Below, piece after piece: positions 33,373 to 46,391 of a DNA stretch of 64,000 nucleotides. Source of the stretch: Seriola aureovittata. Lineage: Eukaryota; Chordata; Actinopteri; Carangiformes; Carangidae. The notes beneath the pieces were generated by a model, which was given only the letters and a program-made list of their open reading frames with translations, was not told the origin of the DNA and made no database searches. Made by a program: the position numbers and the translations under genes. The stretch is taken from contig NC_079367.1 of assembly GCF_021018895.1 (NCBI RefSeq), positions 31,678,288 to 31,742,287 on the forward strand. The letters run 5' to 3'. How positions within the stretch are numbered: position 1 is the first letter of the stretch; each line of letters opens with the position of its first letter.

Positions 33373-33702
33373 CACAGGAAAACATAGTTGTGGACATTTT
33401 GAAATTAAAATATCAGTCACTTCCTCTAATGCTCCTGCACCTGTGACACTGTGGATACTTGGAAAGTGATCAAATCCTGATCAGTCATGATCAAAACATA
33501 ACAAAAGAGCATTTAACTGTGTTTAACACTGTGTTTCTGTAGTCCACACATAAATTTCAAATCATGAAATAACAGACTGACTTCATAATGAGGTGCCTGT
33601 ATGAAAGGGGCTCCACAGTTTCCTTATCCCTGCTGAGATCACTGCAATTTTCTCTTTCTTATATACACACACCTCCCACCCCCTTGCTCCATCTCTTTTC
33701 AG

Positions 33703-33766
33703 GTCTGGCTCTGATCCAAGACAAAATCCACCATGACTCAGTGTGTTATAAACGGCTCTGACATGG
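33703..33766 (+). CDS. candidate first coding exon on the plus strand, unrecognised
   Basis: A 64-nt segment with a good acceptor (CTCCATCTCTTTTCAG) and donor (GTGAGT). It contains ATG at 33733 in a strong Kozak context (CCACCATGA) coding MTQCVINGSDMG up to the donor, with one N-glycosylation-type NGS. Upstream bases of the exon would be 5' UTR. No matching second exon was found and the protein is not recognised. Confidence 0.3.
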
Positions 33767-33827
33767 GTGAGTGCCGACTTCATCACATCATCATCATATC
33801 AGCTAAGAGAGAAATGGTGTGCTCACA

Positions 33828-33876
<49 letters not shown>
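33828..33876 (+). repeat. (GA)n microsatellite
   Basis: Perfect GA run of about 46 bp right after the candidate exon at 33703. Confidence 0.95.
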
Positions 33877-33880
<4 letters not shown>

Positions 33881-34747
33881 CACATAAAGAGGCAAAGAAA
33901 ATCAGAGAAGAAAGTGAGAAATAAACTCTAAAGATTAATCAGTCAGATCAGAGTCAGATAGATCAGATATTAATGTGAGTACTCAGAAGGAAAATGAGCC
34001 TAATGCTAGTTAAAAAAGACAGAAAGAGCAAGCAACAACAAAGTTTGAAGATTTGTCCAAATACCACAGTTTTGTGTTAAAATTAATGCCACAGTCTGTA
34101 TTGTACTGTTCACATCACTACTATGCAAAAAACACAAACACACACATGCTTCTGCACCGATGTTTGTTCCTGTGAATCTGCTGCAAAATGTTTCAAAATA
34201 ATTGAATCTGAATTGACTGACTGACTGACTAACTGACTGACTGACTGACTGCTGATCACAGGAAGAGAATCCTTTTTGGCTCCGTAACCACTTCAAATGA
34301 TTCATTTGCTTCATGTGAGAATTTCTTGAATCAACAGATTAAATCCAAAGCTGAGTCACTAATAAGCTCGTATGAGGAAGATTTCTGTTTTGAACATGGC
34401 AACAAATTAACTCTACATATTCATTGTAAAAATACATAATCAACAGATCAAATCAACAAGTCCTGCAACACACCGACCAACCAGACAATCTGAACCAAAA
34501 CCAGCAGATCATAAAGCATAAACATATACACACATCAGAAATCTGAGAGTACAGTTACTTACAGTTTGCTGGGTTTCTGTGAGTGTGTTTGTTCGTGTGT
34601 CTGTGTCAGTCAATCCACATGTCTGTCTGTGTGTTTAAACCAGTGATTATAACGACAACACTTCACTGTTAGACACTGACTGAAGTCTGTCAGCTACAGT
34701 CAGTCTGTAAACACTGTTTCTCTACTCGTTGGATTTCCTGTTATTGA
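33877..34747. other. intron 1, no gene seen
   Basis: Contains a short (CTGA)n run at 34215-34251 and nothing else recognised. Confidence 0.5.
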
Positions 34748-34773
34748 CTGTGTATGTGTGTGTGTGTGTGTGT

Positions 34774-34805
<32 letters not shown>

Positions 34806-35033
34806 CAGCAAAGGTGAAACCTGTGTATTTGACTTGAAATACAGGATGTGGTTTGCCGAACATGTGTCTCTGTCTTTATTGTATACTCACTCACTCACTC
34901 ACTCACTCACTCACTCACTCACTCTCACTCTCACTCTCACTCACTCACTCACTCACTCACTCACTCACTCACTCACTCACTCACTCACTCACTCTCACTC
35001 TCACTCTCACTCACTCACTCACTCACTCACTCA

Positions 35034-35091
<58 letters not shown>
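34748..35091 (+). repeat. compound TG / ACTC / CA repeat array
   Basis: (TG)n at 34750-34802, then (ACTC)n mixed with ACTCTC units at 34885-35040, then (CA)n at 35041-35088. The three long Ser/Leu/Thr/His frames over it are repeat artefacts. Confidence 0.95.
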
Positions 35092-35093
<2 letters not shown>

Positions 35094-36689
35094 GAATGGA
35101 TCGTTCACAGATGTCTTCAGTCCAGACTCAGATGTCTCATGTCCTCAAGTAAATGGATTTATTATTTCTGTGGGAGGTGGGATGATTTTCATATCACCTT
35201 CAGTGGTCAGTGGTGGCTGTGGTCATCTGGAGCTGTTTCCAATGTCTAATTTTTCACATCCACCATAGTAAGTTAATCAGATCTGCTCTAGTAATGACAT
35301 ATAGGTTGATACTCCTATTATCTTTGCCCCATGTTTGTAACCTGTATATGTTTACATTTTGTCCCCATTGAAAGCATGCTGAATTTCCTATTATCAGCTA
35401 CTGTTTGCAGTGTACCCATGGATGTACAGACACTGTCACTGGACTGAAGGAAACACCCTTTCTCTGTGTAATTCCTAAGGATTTCTGGAGGTGTATTCTG
35501 GAAGAATAATCAGAGATATTGATATGACATCAGTATGTGTTTCATGTCTTTCTGTTCACATTTGACTGAGTTGTGACTTTGACAAGGAGAACAGTACACA
35601 GTTTCTTTGCCTCCCCCTCAACTCTGCAGTGGCTCCCTGAGGAGGATCTTCAGTGAATATGTAACGTCCCACCTGCCCCTGTAATTTAAATCACATCCAA
35701 ATGAAGGTAGATTTAGATTCCTACTAAGTTTTTCTGACCTGGTTACTTTGGTGACTTATCAGTGTTCACGCCTTTCATCACAAATAATGTGTCTCTTTCA
35801 CTGACTGATACACTAAACTAAATGACGTGTTTTGTCTGTCTGTCCGCTCTCAAATCAAAGTCCAGCAACGCTTGATTACAGACAGCTGGTCGGAGCTTGT
35901 GTGTGAATGTGTGTTGCAAGCAGTGGTTACATGCAGTTATATACGTGAAACTGTGGCAGGGCAAATTAGATTTAATATTAATTTAATACTAAAAGTAAAA
36001 AGTTACTACATTAATGGGAAAACAAGTCAAATATTATCTTGACATTTGCAGAGGCACAAGCTATTGCCAATCGTTCTGATGATTGTCGATCACCAATATA
36101 GTCCATCCACACAACCCTATGCTATACCTGGTTAGTCTCGACAATTCAAATATCCCATTCATTTTTCAGTAACCATGACTACATGATTATTATTAATTAA
36201 TATCTAGCAGCATCATAAACCAGTCAAACCAGCGAGGCTGTGGTGACTCTCTACCTATGAGGAGGTCTAGAAGTCCTACCGTCTGTCCATTCCTTCATTA
36301 TTCATATTCAGAACAGACAAGGATGGTCGGGCACTTCTGAGCTGATGCTGATTTGCTGAGAGAGATGTGAAATGTCCCACCTCACAGCTGAGAGGATGTA
36401 GGAGGAAATGTATGAGAAAAACAAGGAGCAGCTCTGTTTTGAATGAAGGTTTTTTAGGCATCTTAACACTTCAGGGTGTTTTCTTCTGTTTCAGATTAAA
36501 GAGTTAAAGCACATATCTACACAGTTTTCCTTTTAGAGAGCTTTAAAAAAAAAAGTGAAAAAACTAACTAAAAAGTCCATAGAGATATTAGGCCCAGAGG
36601 CCTGAAACTTCACAGGTATTTTTGACAAGATGTAGAAGGGATATGATGATGTTCATATAGTAATTCTTGTTTGACGTATATCCTAGTGG
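35092..36689. other. intron 1, no gene seen
   Basis: No recognised protein, RNA or transposon, apart from the TSD of the hAT element at its right edge (36682-36689). Confidence 0.5.
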
Positions 36690-38065
36690 CAGTGGCAGGC
36701 TGTGCATTTCACACCTAGGCCTTCAGTGATGTCCTACTTAGTCCGACTTCAATAAATACCTCTCATAATACCATCATTTATGACACCACAGCTGGAGAAA
36801 TAGTATACAGAAACACACTTCAGCACTACTGGGCATTGTATCCCCTCAATTGTGTACAAATCTGTCTATTTTCCGGCGCATTTAAAAATCAATAAACCCG
36901 CATCAGCAATTAAAACATATCTCTACATGTTACTGTCAAAACTTAAAAATAAAAGGGTATTTAAAATTATCTGTCCAAAAAGTTTTAATAAGTCCACAAA
37001 GAATAGGCAAGCTTTAACAAGATTGTACACTAAATTGCAAAATCGCAGTTTAATATCAGAAAGACACCAACAAAACGGTCACAGTTTGGCTGTTTTTCTT
37101 CACCATTTCATTGTGCAGCTCTGTTTCCCTACGCACCTGTTCGTTGAGCTGTGTATCCACTCGGGTGTCCCCAAAAGTTTTTAAAAGCACTGTAGCTTGC
37201 AAGTGTCCAGTCGTGCTTTGGTGTCTCGTTGCTGCCTTGGTTAAACAATATAAGTTCACAAATCCAGTGTAGCTCCACACAACAACTCGACCCTTTGCAA
37301 ACAAAAGGCATTCCCAGCAAAACAATTTGCAGCGCCCATCGGAAGCCGTAAGCCAGGGGTACCGCTCATAGTTGCTTGATTGGAGGTGGCGGACAAACCC
37401 TTTCCCCGCCTGGGACAGGTTAGCTAGTTCAGGGGTCGGCCGACCTCGTCTCACGAGATCTAGCTTCTCTTGAAAGGTCCGTCTTGAAAATGGCCTTGCA
37501 AGTATATCTGCAACCAAATCGACGTTTTGCCCTCCTTCGGCCATTGTGGGTTAAAAAAGCAAGTAGATATACTAGATTTCTCTGCTAACGGTCCCTGGGT
37601 GTGGCTCCGATGCGGCTCGGTTGATCTGCATAGCCCTGCCGGCTCTCACAAGTGAGTATCCAATCACAGGACACGTACATGTCATGTTCAACGTGAGGCC
37701 AGCTAGAAGGCCTTACTGTCAACAACTCGTGATCTGATTGGCTATCGCAACTATCTATCAACTGTATGTGCCCGTTCACTTACAGTGCACAGACGCCCGC
37801 ATTGTTGATTCTGAAGGCCTCGGGCAGATTTCATACAGCGTGGCAACACAAGCTAGCTGAATTCTGATTGGAGAAAAACTCTAACCTAAAAACAACAACA
37901 CTGGAAGGAGCATAATATGACATGAAGAGAATATGAAGATTACTTTTATATATTTAGGGAAAGTAAATTAAAAATTGAATTAACTTTTATCATAATTATG
38001 ATCATCATTTCTGGTTATGTTAGGCCAGCAGAGAAGGCCTTGCTGGCCCTGACAGCCCACCACTG
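36690..38065 (-). mobile_element. hAT DNA transposon with perfect 8-bp target duplication
   Basis: CCTAGTGG flanks both ends (36682-36689 and 38066-38073). The terminal repeats read CAGTGGCAGGCTGTG on the left and, reverse-complemented, CAGTGGTGGGCTGTC on the right, each followed within 30 bp by AGGCCTTC. The 1376-bp element encodes only the N-terminal part of a transposase on the minus strand, so it is an internally deleted copy. Confidence 0.93.
37101..37544 (-). pseudogene. hAT transposase N-terminus (TTF-type zinc finger, ZMYM1-like)
   Basis: Starting at the ATG at 37544 (MAEGGQNVDLVADILARPFS), the frame shows the RPTPELANLSQAGKGFVRHL motif, then YPWLTASDGRCKLFCWECLLF (a TTF-type zinc-binding stretch), then ATRHQSTTGHLQATVLLKTF and LNEQVRRETELHNEMVKKN. 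This is the usual opening of fish hAT transposases related to ZMYM1-like proteins, normally 600-800 residues. Similarity stops at about residue 147, and the catalytic RNase-H-like core and the C-terminal dimerisation domain are missing. An internal deletion explains this; the TSD and ITRs are intact. Confidence 0.85.
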
Positions 38066-38073
38066 CCTAGTGG

Positions 38074-41000
38074 TAGTTATGACAAATATGACAAAGAAAT
38101 ACAAAAAAGTACCATGTATGAGCTGATGTAGTTTAGGTTGGGGGTTAGTCTCGTGCTAAATAAGAACATTAGCAGAAACTAAAAGATGTTATTTTTCAAA
38201 TAATGTCTTACAAATGCATTTTAGCCTCACAGTTCTTCAGTTATAAGTTATTTTTATTTGAATATGTAGATGTTTGCAATTTACATTGAAAATGGATGTT
38301 AAGAGTCAGTTTGACATCAGTTTCATCCTCACAACATTAATGAACCCCGGAGCGCTCCATGAGGAGCTCTTTCATCTTTTCTTTGGTCTGTAAGCCTGGT
38401 TTTACCTCCACTGTCCTTGAACACGTGGGGAATCTTCAAACACGACACCACCCACTCATTTTCATATTCGAGTGTTGTAAAATCTGACAGGAACATGAAC
38501 CTTTAACTCCACATCAGGGGGAAACACATGTCTCTGTCTCTGAGTTATGTAACAGTCAGTGGGTCTGTAACTCTGAGGTTGACATCCACCTTAAAACATG
38601 ATCCACACAGAGAGACGGACCTCTGAGAGCTGAGGTCACATAGTGATCACTGATGCAAAAATAAAGGGCACTATGGTAGCTTTTAAAGGGTAAACCGGTA
38701 AATGAAGCCTCTGGTTGATCTCCATGTACCATGTAGACATGGAATCTGTAACAGAGAACCATTTTATACGGAGGATGCCTTTTATTTCATCTGATAATAT
38801 CCAATTCTTTGAAAAAGACACAAAGCATTGAAGTCATTGTAAAGAGTCTATGCCTCTGATGACTTATTCTTATTATTTACTCAAGGTGAGATGAGAATTC
38901 ATTTACTAACAATGTCATTATATAATAATGCTGCTTAAGTTTTTTTTTTTTTTTTTTGGTCTGTTCGTTCCTTAAACTAAGTTTCTACAACTGTATTTCA
39001 TTATTTGATCTTTGTCAATTACCATTTTGTTCTATAAAGCCCCTACACTTAAACAGCCATTGTATAATATCAATTATAAAAAGTAGGAAGTTTAAATAGG
39101 TTTATGAATTAAGTTTAACTGATTAAACTAGAAATGCTGTTATTTTCTGATCATGGACTAATCAGTCAATTGATGAGTCATTTAGGCACCATTAAAGTCA
39201 TTAAATGAAAGACTGAAGTCTCATTTCAGAATATCAAACCTATGTGAAACCATCCGTCTTTTTACAAGAAGTCAGGGAGCTATGGATGTCATTTTAAGGT
39301 GCAATTCCCCTTTAAATACATGCTGTGAAACTATAAGGTGGAGTAGATTCCAGTGTGTGTGTAATTACAGTAATAAGAGAGCAGCTCCTCGCTGTCATTA
39401 TGTGTTCGCCTGTGATGTAACATGTTTCTTAGAACAAGAACAAATCACAGCTGGTTTGAGATGGACCACTGAAAATACTTCACTAACTTTTAACTCAATT
39501 TTTTTTTTTTTTTACAAATTAAACTTTGTGGTCTATTAAACAAGGTGTGATTGTGTGAAGCATGATCACATAATTGATCATGTTTTTATATTATATTATT
39601 ATATTATATTTCCTGACATTTCATTTCTCATCCTAAAGGTTTCTTCATGTTCTAACTGACTGGTACAGATTTCAAGGCAATAATATCTGGAAATAGATTC
39701 ACCACTATTTTAGGAAACAGTGCACTCCATATTTTTATAACATGAATTATGATGCAGAGCGTTTTTTTCTTCATCCACAAAAAGGGGTGAGTGTAAAAAG
39801 TAGAGAAACCGGCTTGCAGGCAGTTTATAAACCAGAACACAGCCAAGAGTTACCTAGAATTAGTACAGGCCACGTGGATCCACCATCCAACCTTGAATGT
39901 AATATTTTAACTTTTCCAATAAATAATTACATATTCAGATTATTAGTCAATTATTTAAACCATCAGTAAACATTCAACCTATACAAGACTCCTCATTAGA
40001 CGTCATGATGTTGTTGGACAGGCGTTACTGAACACTGGCTGCATCAGCCCAGCTCCTGTTGTAGAGAGATAATCATGAAATATATTTAGGAGCAACATAC
40101 AATTGTATCCTGAACATGCCCCTTTCACATGTTCAAAAAAACAGATCCTTCTAAAGATGAAGAAGAGGAGAGTGACGAAGAAAAAGGGAGACGAGGGCTG
40201 ATGAGACCCTGGACCACATGTTTAAACAGGAGGGACGTAACTTTAAACCAGATGTTTAAATAGTGGGAATGTAACTTTAGGCTCAAAGTCAGCATTATAG
40301 CTCGACCCCCTGTGGGAGAAACTAAAACACTCACAAACTGTGTTTAAAAGATGAGACAGTTTTAAGTATGAAACCTGTGAGCAGTGAAACTTCAGACTAC
40401 CTGCACACTTATGTAAGTGTTACCCTCAGCCTGCTAATGCTCTATATTAAACTTATGAACAAAACATACTAAAACAGATTCTCTCAGGTTTTTATCCACC
40501 ATATTATCATTGTGTTATTATCCATCTATTTTCTGGTTTATGATCGATTTACTACCTACTTGATTATCATGTACTAATCTATTATCTAATCTATTAATAT
40601 CAGCACCTGAGATGAGCATAGCTGATTCAAAAAATAGTTTCTTATTAGCCAGTGCAATAGTGTCCAGTAGAAATTAGTTTTGTATACAATTCATTTGTAG
40701 CAGCAAATGCAGTTTTAGATACAAAATAATAATACTAAATAATAATAATAATAATAAAATATTTTTTTTATGAACATATCTCCTAAATGTTCACTGACAA
40801 CATATTTCATTGGTTTTTCCTGCAATATCTTATCTTGCAGTACAGTATTGGTGCACAACATTGAAACCTTGAAAAAAAACCATTATAATTAATTCATTTT
40901 ACATTCACAGTCAATGATTAGAGTTAGGAAGGATGGCTTTCTTAGTTAAATGTTGAAAGAGTAAAAAGCACCATCGAACCACATGCAGACTTAGGATGTG

Positions 41001-41846
41001 AACCCCGGTCTTTGCTGCTGTTGATGAACGTAGCTTCATTCATTAAAAAATATTGCTTGTGAACATGATGAATCCAGAGACAAAGACAGGAAGTGAGTGT
41101 TCTCACATCATCGTTTAAAGTAAAGAGGACTGATGTTACAGTTTATACACATGACCTCTGACCCCTTCACTGTACTAAATACTATTTAAAACTAGGAACA
41201 AAAACACACATATCATAGCTCATGTTTACATTCATTCCTACTGTCATAAGTGAACTCCCTTAAGCATGCTGATATTACATCACTGTTCCATCTGCCTGTT
41301 CTGCGTTCAGTGTACTTCACATTCCTTGTAATCATTTTCCAACTGATCTAACAGCCTTGAGATCAATTTCCTTCCAGGAATTCACAGATTTCAGTTCATT
41401 TATCTGAAATTCAGCCTGTACTGAGGAATCTTACATAAAGTATAAGTGATTTATATTATCAACAAAGTCCTTGAGATTTAGGTCTGAGGACTAAAACATC
41501 ATAAATAAAGTGATCAACAGTGAACAGTCAGAGTGTATAATCCAGCTCAAAGTGCTGGTTTGTTGACTGATACATATTATTGACTGTTATCAGAAACCTA
41601 GCAGCAGGGAGACTTCACAAACCAGCCAAGATCACAACTGGAGCTAAAAATATTTGTCTGCCCCTCCCTTATTTCTTTTGCCCCTCCATGCCTTTGTCAC
41701 TCAACCCCAATCCCCCTGGTGCCCTCCTCCCTTTCTCCGCCTCCTCTCTGCTTCTATTCTATCATTCATCTTGTTCCTCTGCAAGCTTATCAAGGGCGTT
41801 CTCTCTATTTTCTGCTTCGATCTTTTCTATGGTTATAATCAACAGA

Positions 41847-41848
<2 letters not shown>
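38074..41848. other. intron 1, no gene seen
   Basis: AT-rich, with a T17 run at 38941-38957 and small (TAA)n near 40735-40757. No supported exon or transposon protein. Confidence 0.5.
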
Positions 41849-41894
<46 letters not shown>

Positions 41895-42108
41895 TGCGTG
41901 TCACAGCAGAAACATTGTTTAGTGCTGCATTTAATCACTACCAACCACACAACTTCCTGCACACAGAGTATATCGGTGTGTGTGTGTGAATGCAACAATA
42001 AGTGGTGTGTGCACAGACTGTGTTTGTGTATAAATCTGTTGCCTGTTTTATAATTGCAGATTGTTTTAGACTGTGCAGAAATGTAACATGCTCTGGTATG
42101 TTCCTGTG

Positions 42109-42187
<79 letters not shown>

Positions 42188-42282
42188 TGAATTCTAACTA
42201 TGGAAGCCAATATAACAGCAAAGCAACTAAACAGCATGGTGGCTGTGTGTAATTACACATCATTACTGAGCCTCTCAACGTG

Positions 42283-42328
<46 letters not shown>
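41849..42328 (+). repeat. three (TG)n microsatellites
   Basis: (TG) runs at 41849-41890, 42113-42184 (about 72 bp) and 42285-42326. The Cys/Val and His/Thr frames across them are artefacts. Confidence 0.95.
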
Positions 42329-42331
<3 letters not shown>

Positions 42332-42489
42332 GATATGTATAATAGCATTTCATACTGCTATGGCCTCTCTGCTGGTTTGGTGACAGGAAGTAACAGCTCA
42401 GAGAAAGTGGAGCTGAAATAAATCTGGATAAAATGCCTCTGAATGGGAACCAACTTCACAGGAAAAATCCTAACTACAACTAATGTTAA

Positions 42490-42705
42490 AGTTAATATAC
42501 ATTTTCATTTTAATAATGAGATTAGATGTTTTGCTATGTTCATAGCAGGATAAAATGCAGGTAATGATCCACAAGTTGAGAACCACCATGACCCCAGAGC
42601 TTTTGTTTATAAATCATTGTGTCATCTATAGACAATTTGACCCTACTGGGGCTCTAAACCACTTGGGGACTTGGTATGCTACCATTTTGAATCAGGTGTT
42701 GTGAC
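42490..42705. repeat. tRNA-Arg repeat unit 1, tRNA body lost
   Basis: Matches the flanks of the units at 45275-45620 and 48920-49190: ATGCAGGTAATGATCC, CAGAGCTTTTGTTTATAAA and TTGACCCTACTGGGG before the expected tRNA, and GGACTTGGTATGCTACC after it. Only about 10 bp of the tRNA 3' end remains between these flanks. Confidence 0.65.
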
Positions 42706-44990
42706 CTAGGGGTGGGCGATCAGATCATGTGACAATCTTTTTGGGTAGAATCGCAATATATGACCTGAATCACAATTGATCTGCACCCTGTTTCCACTGT
42801 GATTTTATTGTGAACGTCCTGACTGTGAGTTGTGATTTGTGTCTTTCCGCCACCTTGACGCTTATTTCGAATGTTGATTGCTCACTGCTGTTCTTTGCCA
42901 ACAATGCTGTCTCACACTTCTGTGTTTTGAGATGAAACTTCTGTCACTGCTGACCACCAAGCCACGGCTCATCCTGATCCATGTGTCCTGCAGATGGACT
43001 GCAGCTGGTAATGGTGGTTCATGTTCTGCTCCTGTGGAGAACTGGTACAGGTGCTACCACGCCAAGCTTGTTGTGGCTGCAGAGCAGAAAAAGGATTGCT
43101 ATTACCAGCTGCAGTTAGCAGGCTTGCTGTGTCAATGGTCTGGTTAGCAGCTATTGAACTTTTGAAATTAAATATCTAAATATAGCACCTCTAAATTACT
43201 TCTTAATGACGCAATCTGTACAATTCATCTGAAAAGTAGATCATACACCAAAGTGAAATTGTGTACAATATAAGATTGTCATTTAAGCCACCTTCAACGT
43301 GACCCCTTAAACCTGCTGAAGCCTCCCCTGATTCTAAAATTACTGTAACCCACATGGAATATAGGGCTACAAAACCCATATACAGTATGTGATTTAGATA
43401 TGTAGTTACATGTTGTTCCTGCAAGGGGACACATATAGACTGTGCACCTGTAATGTTGAGGGGGCTATGTGAGCTCTTCCTGTTACCTCAGCGGCACTCC
43501 TAAAAAAAACAGCAGACATGTGTAAACAAAAACTGAGCTTTTCCTGGTAGGAAACACAGCAAAATAGTCATAAAAGTCAGATTAATGTCCATGTTTCAAT
43601 GCTTATAAGTTGCTCTTTTAATAGAAGTCCAACTGTGAGCGAGAGGGAGATAACGTCTGTCAAGTTATTAATGTTGAGAAACTCCGGTGAGTGACCACGT
43701 TGTCTGCTAGTCTGTTGTTGTTAGCCACTGTGAAAGGAGGCTGCATTAAACTTACTGTTGAGTCAAGATACTTTTCATAAAAACCAACTGGTGATTGTGA
43801 AAATGTGGTCTAATGTTTATTACATGCTTTTGCAACTGTATCATTGTATTTATAGTCTGAAAAGATCGCTAGCTGCTAATCACTAACCACTAACGGCTAA
43901 GCTAATCGCCAGCTCTGGCTAACGTAGCGACCAGTACCGTGTCAAAACTTTAAAGGACCATTGCACCGTTTTTTTAACATTAAAATCATTAAGTTTTAAT
44001 GTAGTTATGCACTTCAGTGTTTTGTAATGCCATTAGATGCTAATTTAACAGATTTTGGTTAATAAATGTACATGTTTAGCAAATCATAAAGGATCATTTA
44101 GTTCATTTTCATGATTAAGTTAACATTATAGTAAAATAGTGCATAAAAATTTAACAATACAGCAAATAATTATTTTAAATGTTAAAATACTAATTGTTTT
44201 GACATAAGAAATTCAAAATAAGCAATCTGTTACTGTAAGAATACAAATGTTGATGTGACAGGGAAAATTCGTTCTAAATAAATTATTGTTAAAGTTAAAA
44301 AGACATCTGTTTTAAAGAAATTCATGGTAAATTGTTCATGTTAAAAATACCAGTTGTTGTAAAAATATGGTCATTAGTACAAGTATATCCTTAATTGTTG
44401 GTTATACGATGTACGATATTCGAGAGAGAGAAAAGAATTTAATGAGATCTCATCCTAGACACATGAAGAGAACCAAATAACTTATTGTCCTGCACTATCC
44501 GTGTAGGCTGTTTTTTGTGACCAGATAGAATTTAAAGAATCAAAGATGGTGAGCCCAGCTCGTGACCCTGTGAACGGTTGGAGAAACGGTGTTGGCCAAC
44601 CTTAGGCACTGCCCTCGGAGGACGTCTGATTTGATTTGATACATTCTTTCATCTGATTACAGATAAGACCACACACACTAATTATCCTACCCTGGTAGTA
44701 ATAGTAGTGACACTATTCGACACTTGGAACAGATACAACAAGAAACAACTTTGAACTCATAAGGAGTACCTGTGGATTAAAGGAACAATCAGTGAACTAA
44801 AGTGAACTAAAGTGGACTATTTCTTTTGATTTGTGTATTGTGTATAAGTTGTAAGGCAATAAATTGTCAGTGTTCAACCATACATTAATTCACTCCCTGA
44901 ATTATTCAAGACAACCACTCATCGGACCTACTTAGATGTTAGTATCTTATTACTACTTTTTGGTTAGCACTAAAGATACTACAGTCCTTC
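42706..44990. other. intron 1, no gene seen
   Basis: No protein with family support. The 89-residue frame at 42878 has no recognisable domain. Confidence 0.45.
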
Positions 44991-44999
44991 AGTGCAATT

Positions 45000-45625
45000 A
45001 ATGGGCTAATACATGGGGCAAACCCTGAATTCTCTTGACCTGCATCAGCCTTTATTTTTATTTATGTTTAACCTGTTTATGAATTGCAATTTGGAACTTG
45101 AAATAGAGAAAACTACATTAAAAATTTACATTTCTGTTCTTTCCATATGTTTCATATGGTCCCTCTGCAGCTGTCTAACCAATCAAAGCTAGTTTTGGAG
45201 GACATTAGTGTCCACTAATTCCAGACACCATTGAGACTTCAAATATAGAAATCCAAGGAGAACTGAAGAACATTATATACATGAAACTGAAGATGAGATG
45301 ACATAATGTTAGTTATCAATGGCTTGAATGTCAACTATTTCCTTATTTTGATGGTAGAATGAAATGCCGGTGATGTTCCATCAGTGGAATAAAACCATGA
45401 CTACAGAGCTTTTGTCTGTAAATGAATGTTGCATCTGTAAAGAGCTTGACCCTGGAGGGACTGAAATCCACAACCTCTGAATCACTTGTGCTGTTACTGT
45501 CTAGAAGTCCAACACGCTATCCATTGCGCCACAGAGCCATGTTTTACCCATGTTTCTTGCTTCAGTTCGACTTGGTTTGCTATGATATATATAACTGATG
45601 CAAGACGTGCACTGACAGACTGATA
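45000..45625. repeat. tRNA-Arg repeat unit 2 (most complete flanks)
   Basis: Ordered blocks shared with the unit at 48730-49195: ACATGGGGCAAACC (45012), TAACCAATCAAAGCTAG (45176), the ATG(C/A)(A/C)GGT(A/G)ATGTTC block (45363-45377), CAGAGCTTTTGTCTGTAAATG (45402), a tRNA-like body (45447-45538), then TTGGTTTGCTATG (45571). Confidence 0.7.
45447..45538 (-). pseudogene. tRNA-Arg(UCU) pseudogene with intron
   Basis: The minus strand begins GGCTCTGTGGCGCAATGG (good box A) and has TTGGACTTCTAG with anticodon TCT, an intron-like insert of about 18 nt, then ATTCAGAGGTTGTGG. The T-loop reads TTTCAGT instead of TTCGAGT and the T-stem has mismatches, so box B is lost. The acceptor stem still pairs, with one G-U. 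Confidence 0.75.
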
Positions 45626-46032
45626 GGACTGAAACCTACAACCTATGTGCCACTTTTCTTGTGTTCTTGTGAGCTAAAAGTTCTGCTCAATGGAAAATTT
45701 CAATTTCTTTTTGAGACTCTAGTTTTCTGTAATTTTGATGATTCTATTTCTTACAATTCCATTCATTAAATCTGTACTCATAAATCCATTCCCATTTACA
45801 GAACTTCATACAGAAGTATTAATTTATAGCAGAAAATAAACAGTACGTTATACTTGGCTCTCACAGTCCCTCATGTTTCTGGGTTCATCTTGCGACACCA
45901 CATTGGAAAAGTGCTGAAATGCCACATCATTGATGGTTAAGGCATTAATGAGGTTTCATGAACCCACAACCTGCAGAAGTTTGACAAAATTCTGAAAGTA
46001 GGTGCATTTCTGCACGTCAGACAATGACAGGC

Positions 46033-46112
46033 GACTGTGGACTCAAACCCACAATCTTTTCTCTCACACTTGAATAGAAGTCCAACTTAGAAGTCCATTG
46101 CACCACAGAACC
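46033..46112 (-). pseudogene. tRNA-Arg(UCU)-like relic
   Basis: The minus strand reads GGTTCTGTGGTGCAATGGAC at the 5' end, TTGGACTTCTA around the anticodon and GTGGGTTTGAGTCC at the T-arm. The D-arm 3' side is replaced by CTTCTAAG and the acceptor stem does not pair fully. It is followed at 46128-46185 by the ATGGGGCAAACC flank block. Confidence 0.65.
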
Positions 46113-46391
46113 TCATGGATTCTGTCTGTCATGGGGCAAACCACTCTTCTTGACCCTGTTACCTGACCCACATTAGTCTTTACCTTTGACAAAAAAGATT
46201 CACAATTTGTTGACAATCATCTTTATACAGAATTATTCACTTACAGTGTTATGATGACACTAACTCTCCACCAACTCCTGAGGGACATATCTGGATCTCT
46301 AGCTGCTAAATGCTCCACTATGTGACTGTTTGCTGAGCAGGTAGTGGACAACAGATCTATCAGAGCTTGTTTGATGAAAACTGCTAACTTA

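Noticed and set aside
34885..35040. Ser/Leu/Thr repeat protein
   Set aside because: All three frames are open because the ACTC repeat lacks stops; it is a microsatellite.
38340..38400. Exon-like minus-strand peptide ending in a stop (TKEKMKELLMERSGVH)
   Set aside because: The acceptor has a poor pyrimidine tract and there is no partner exon or recognised family.
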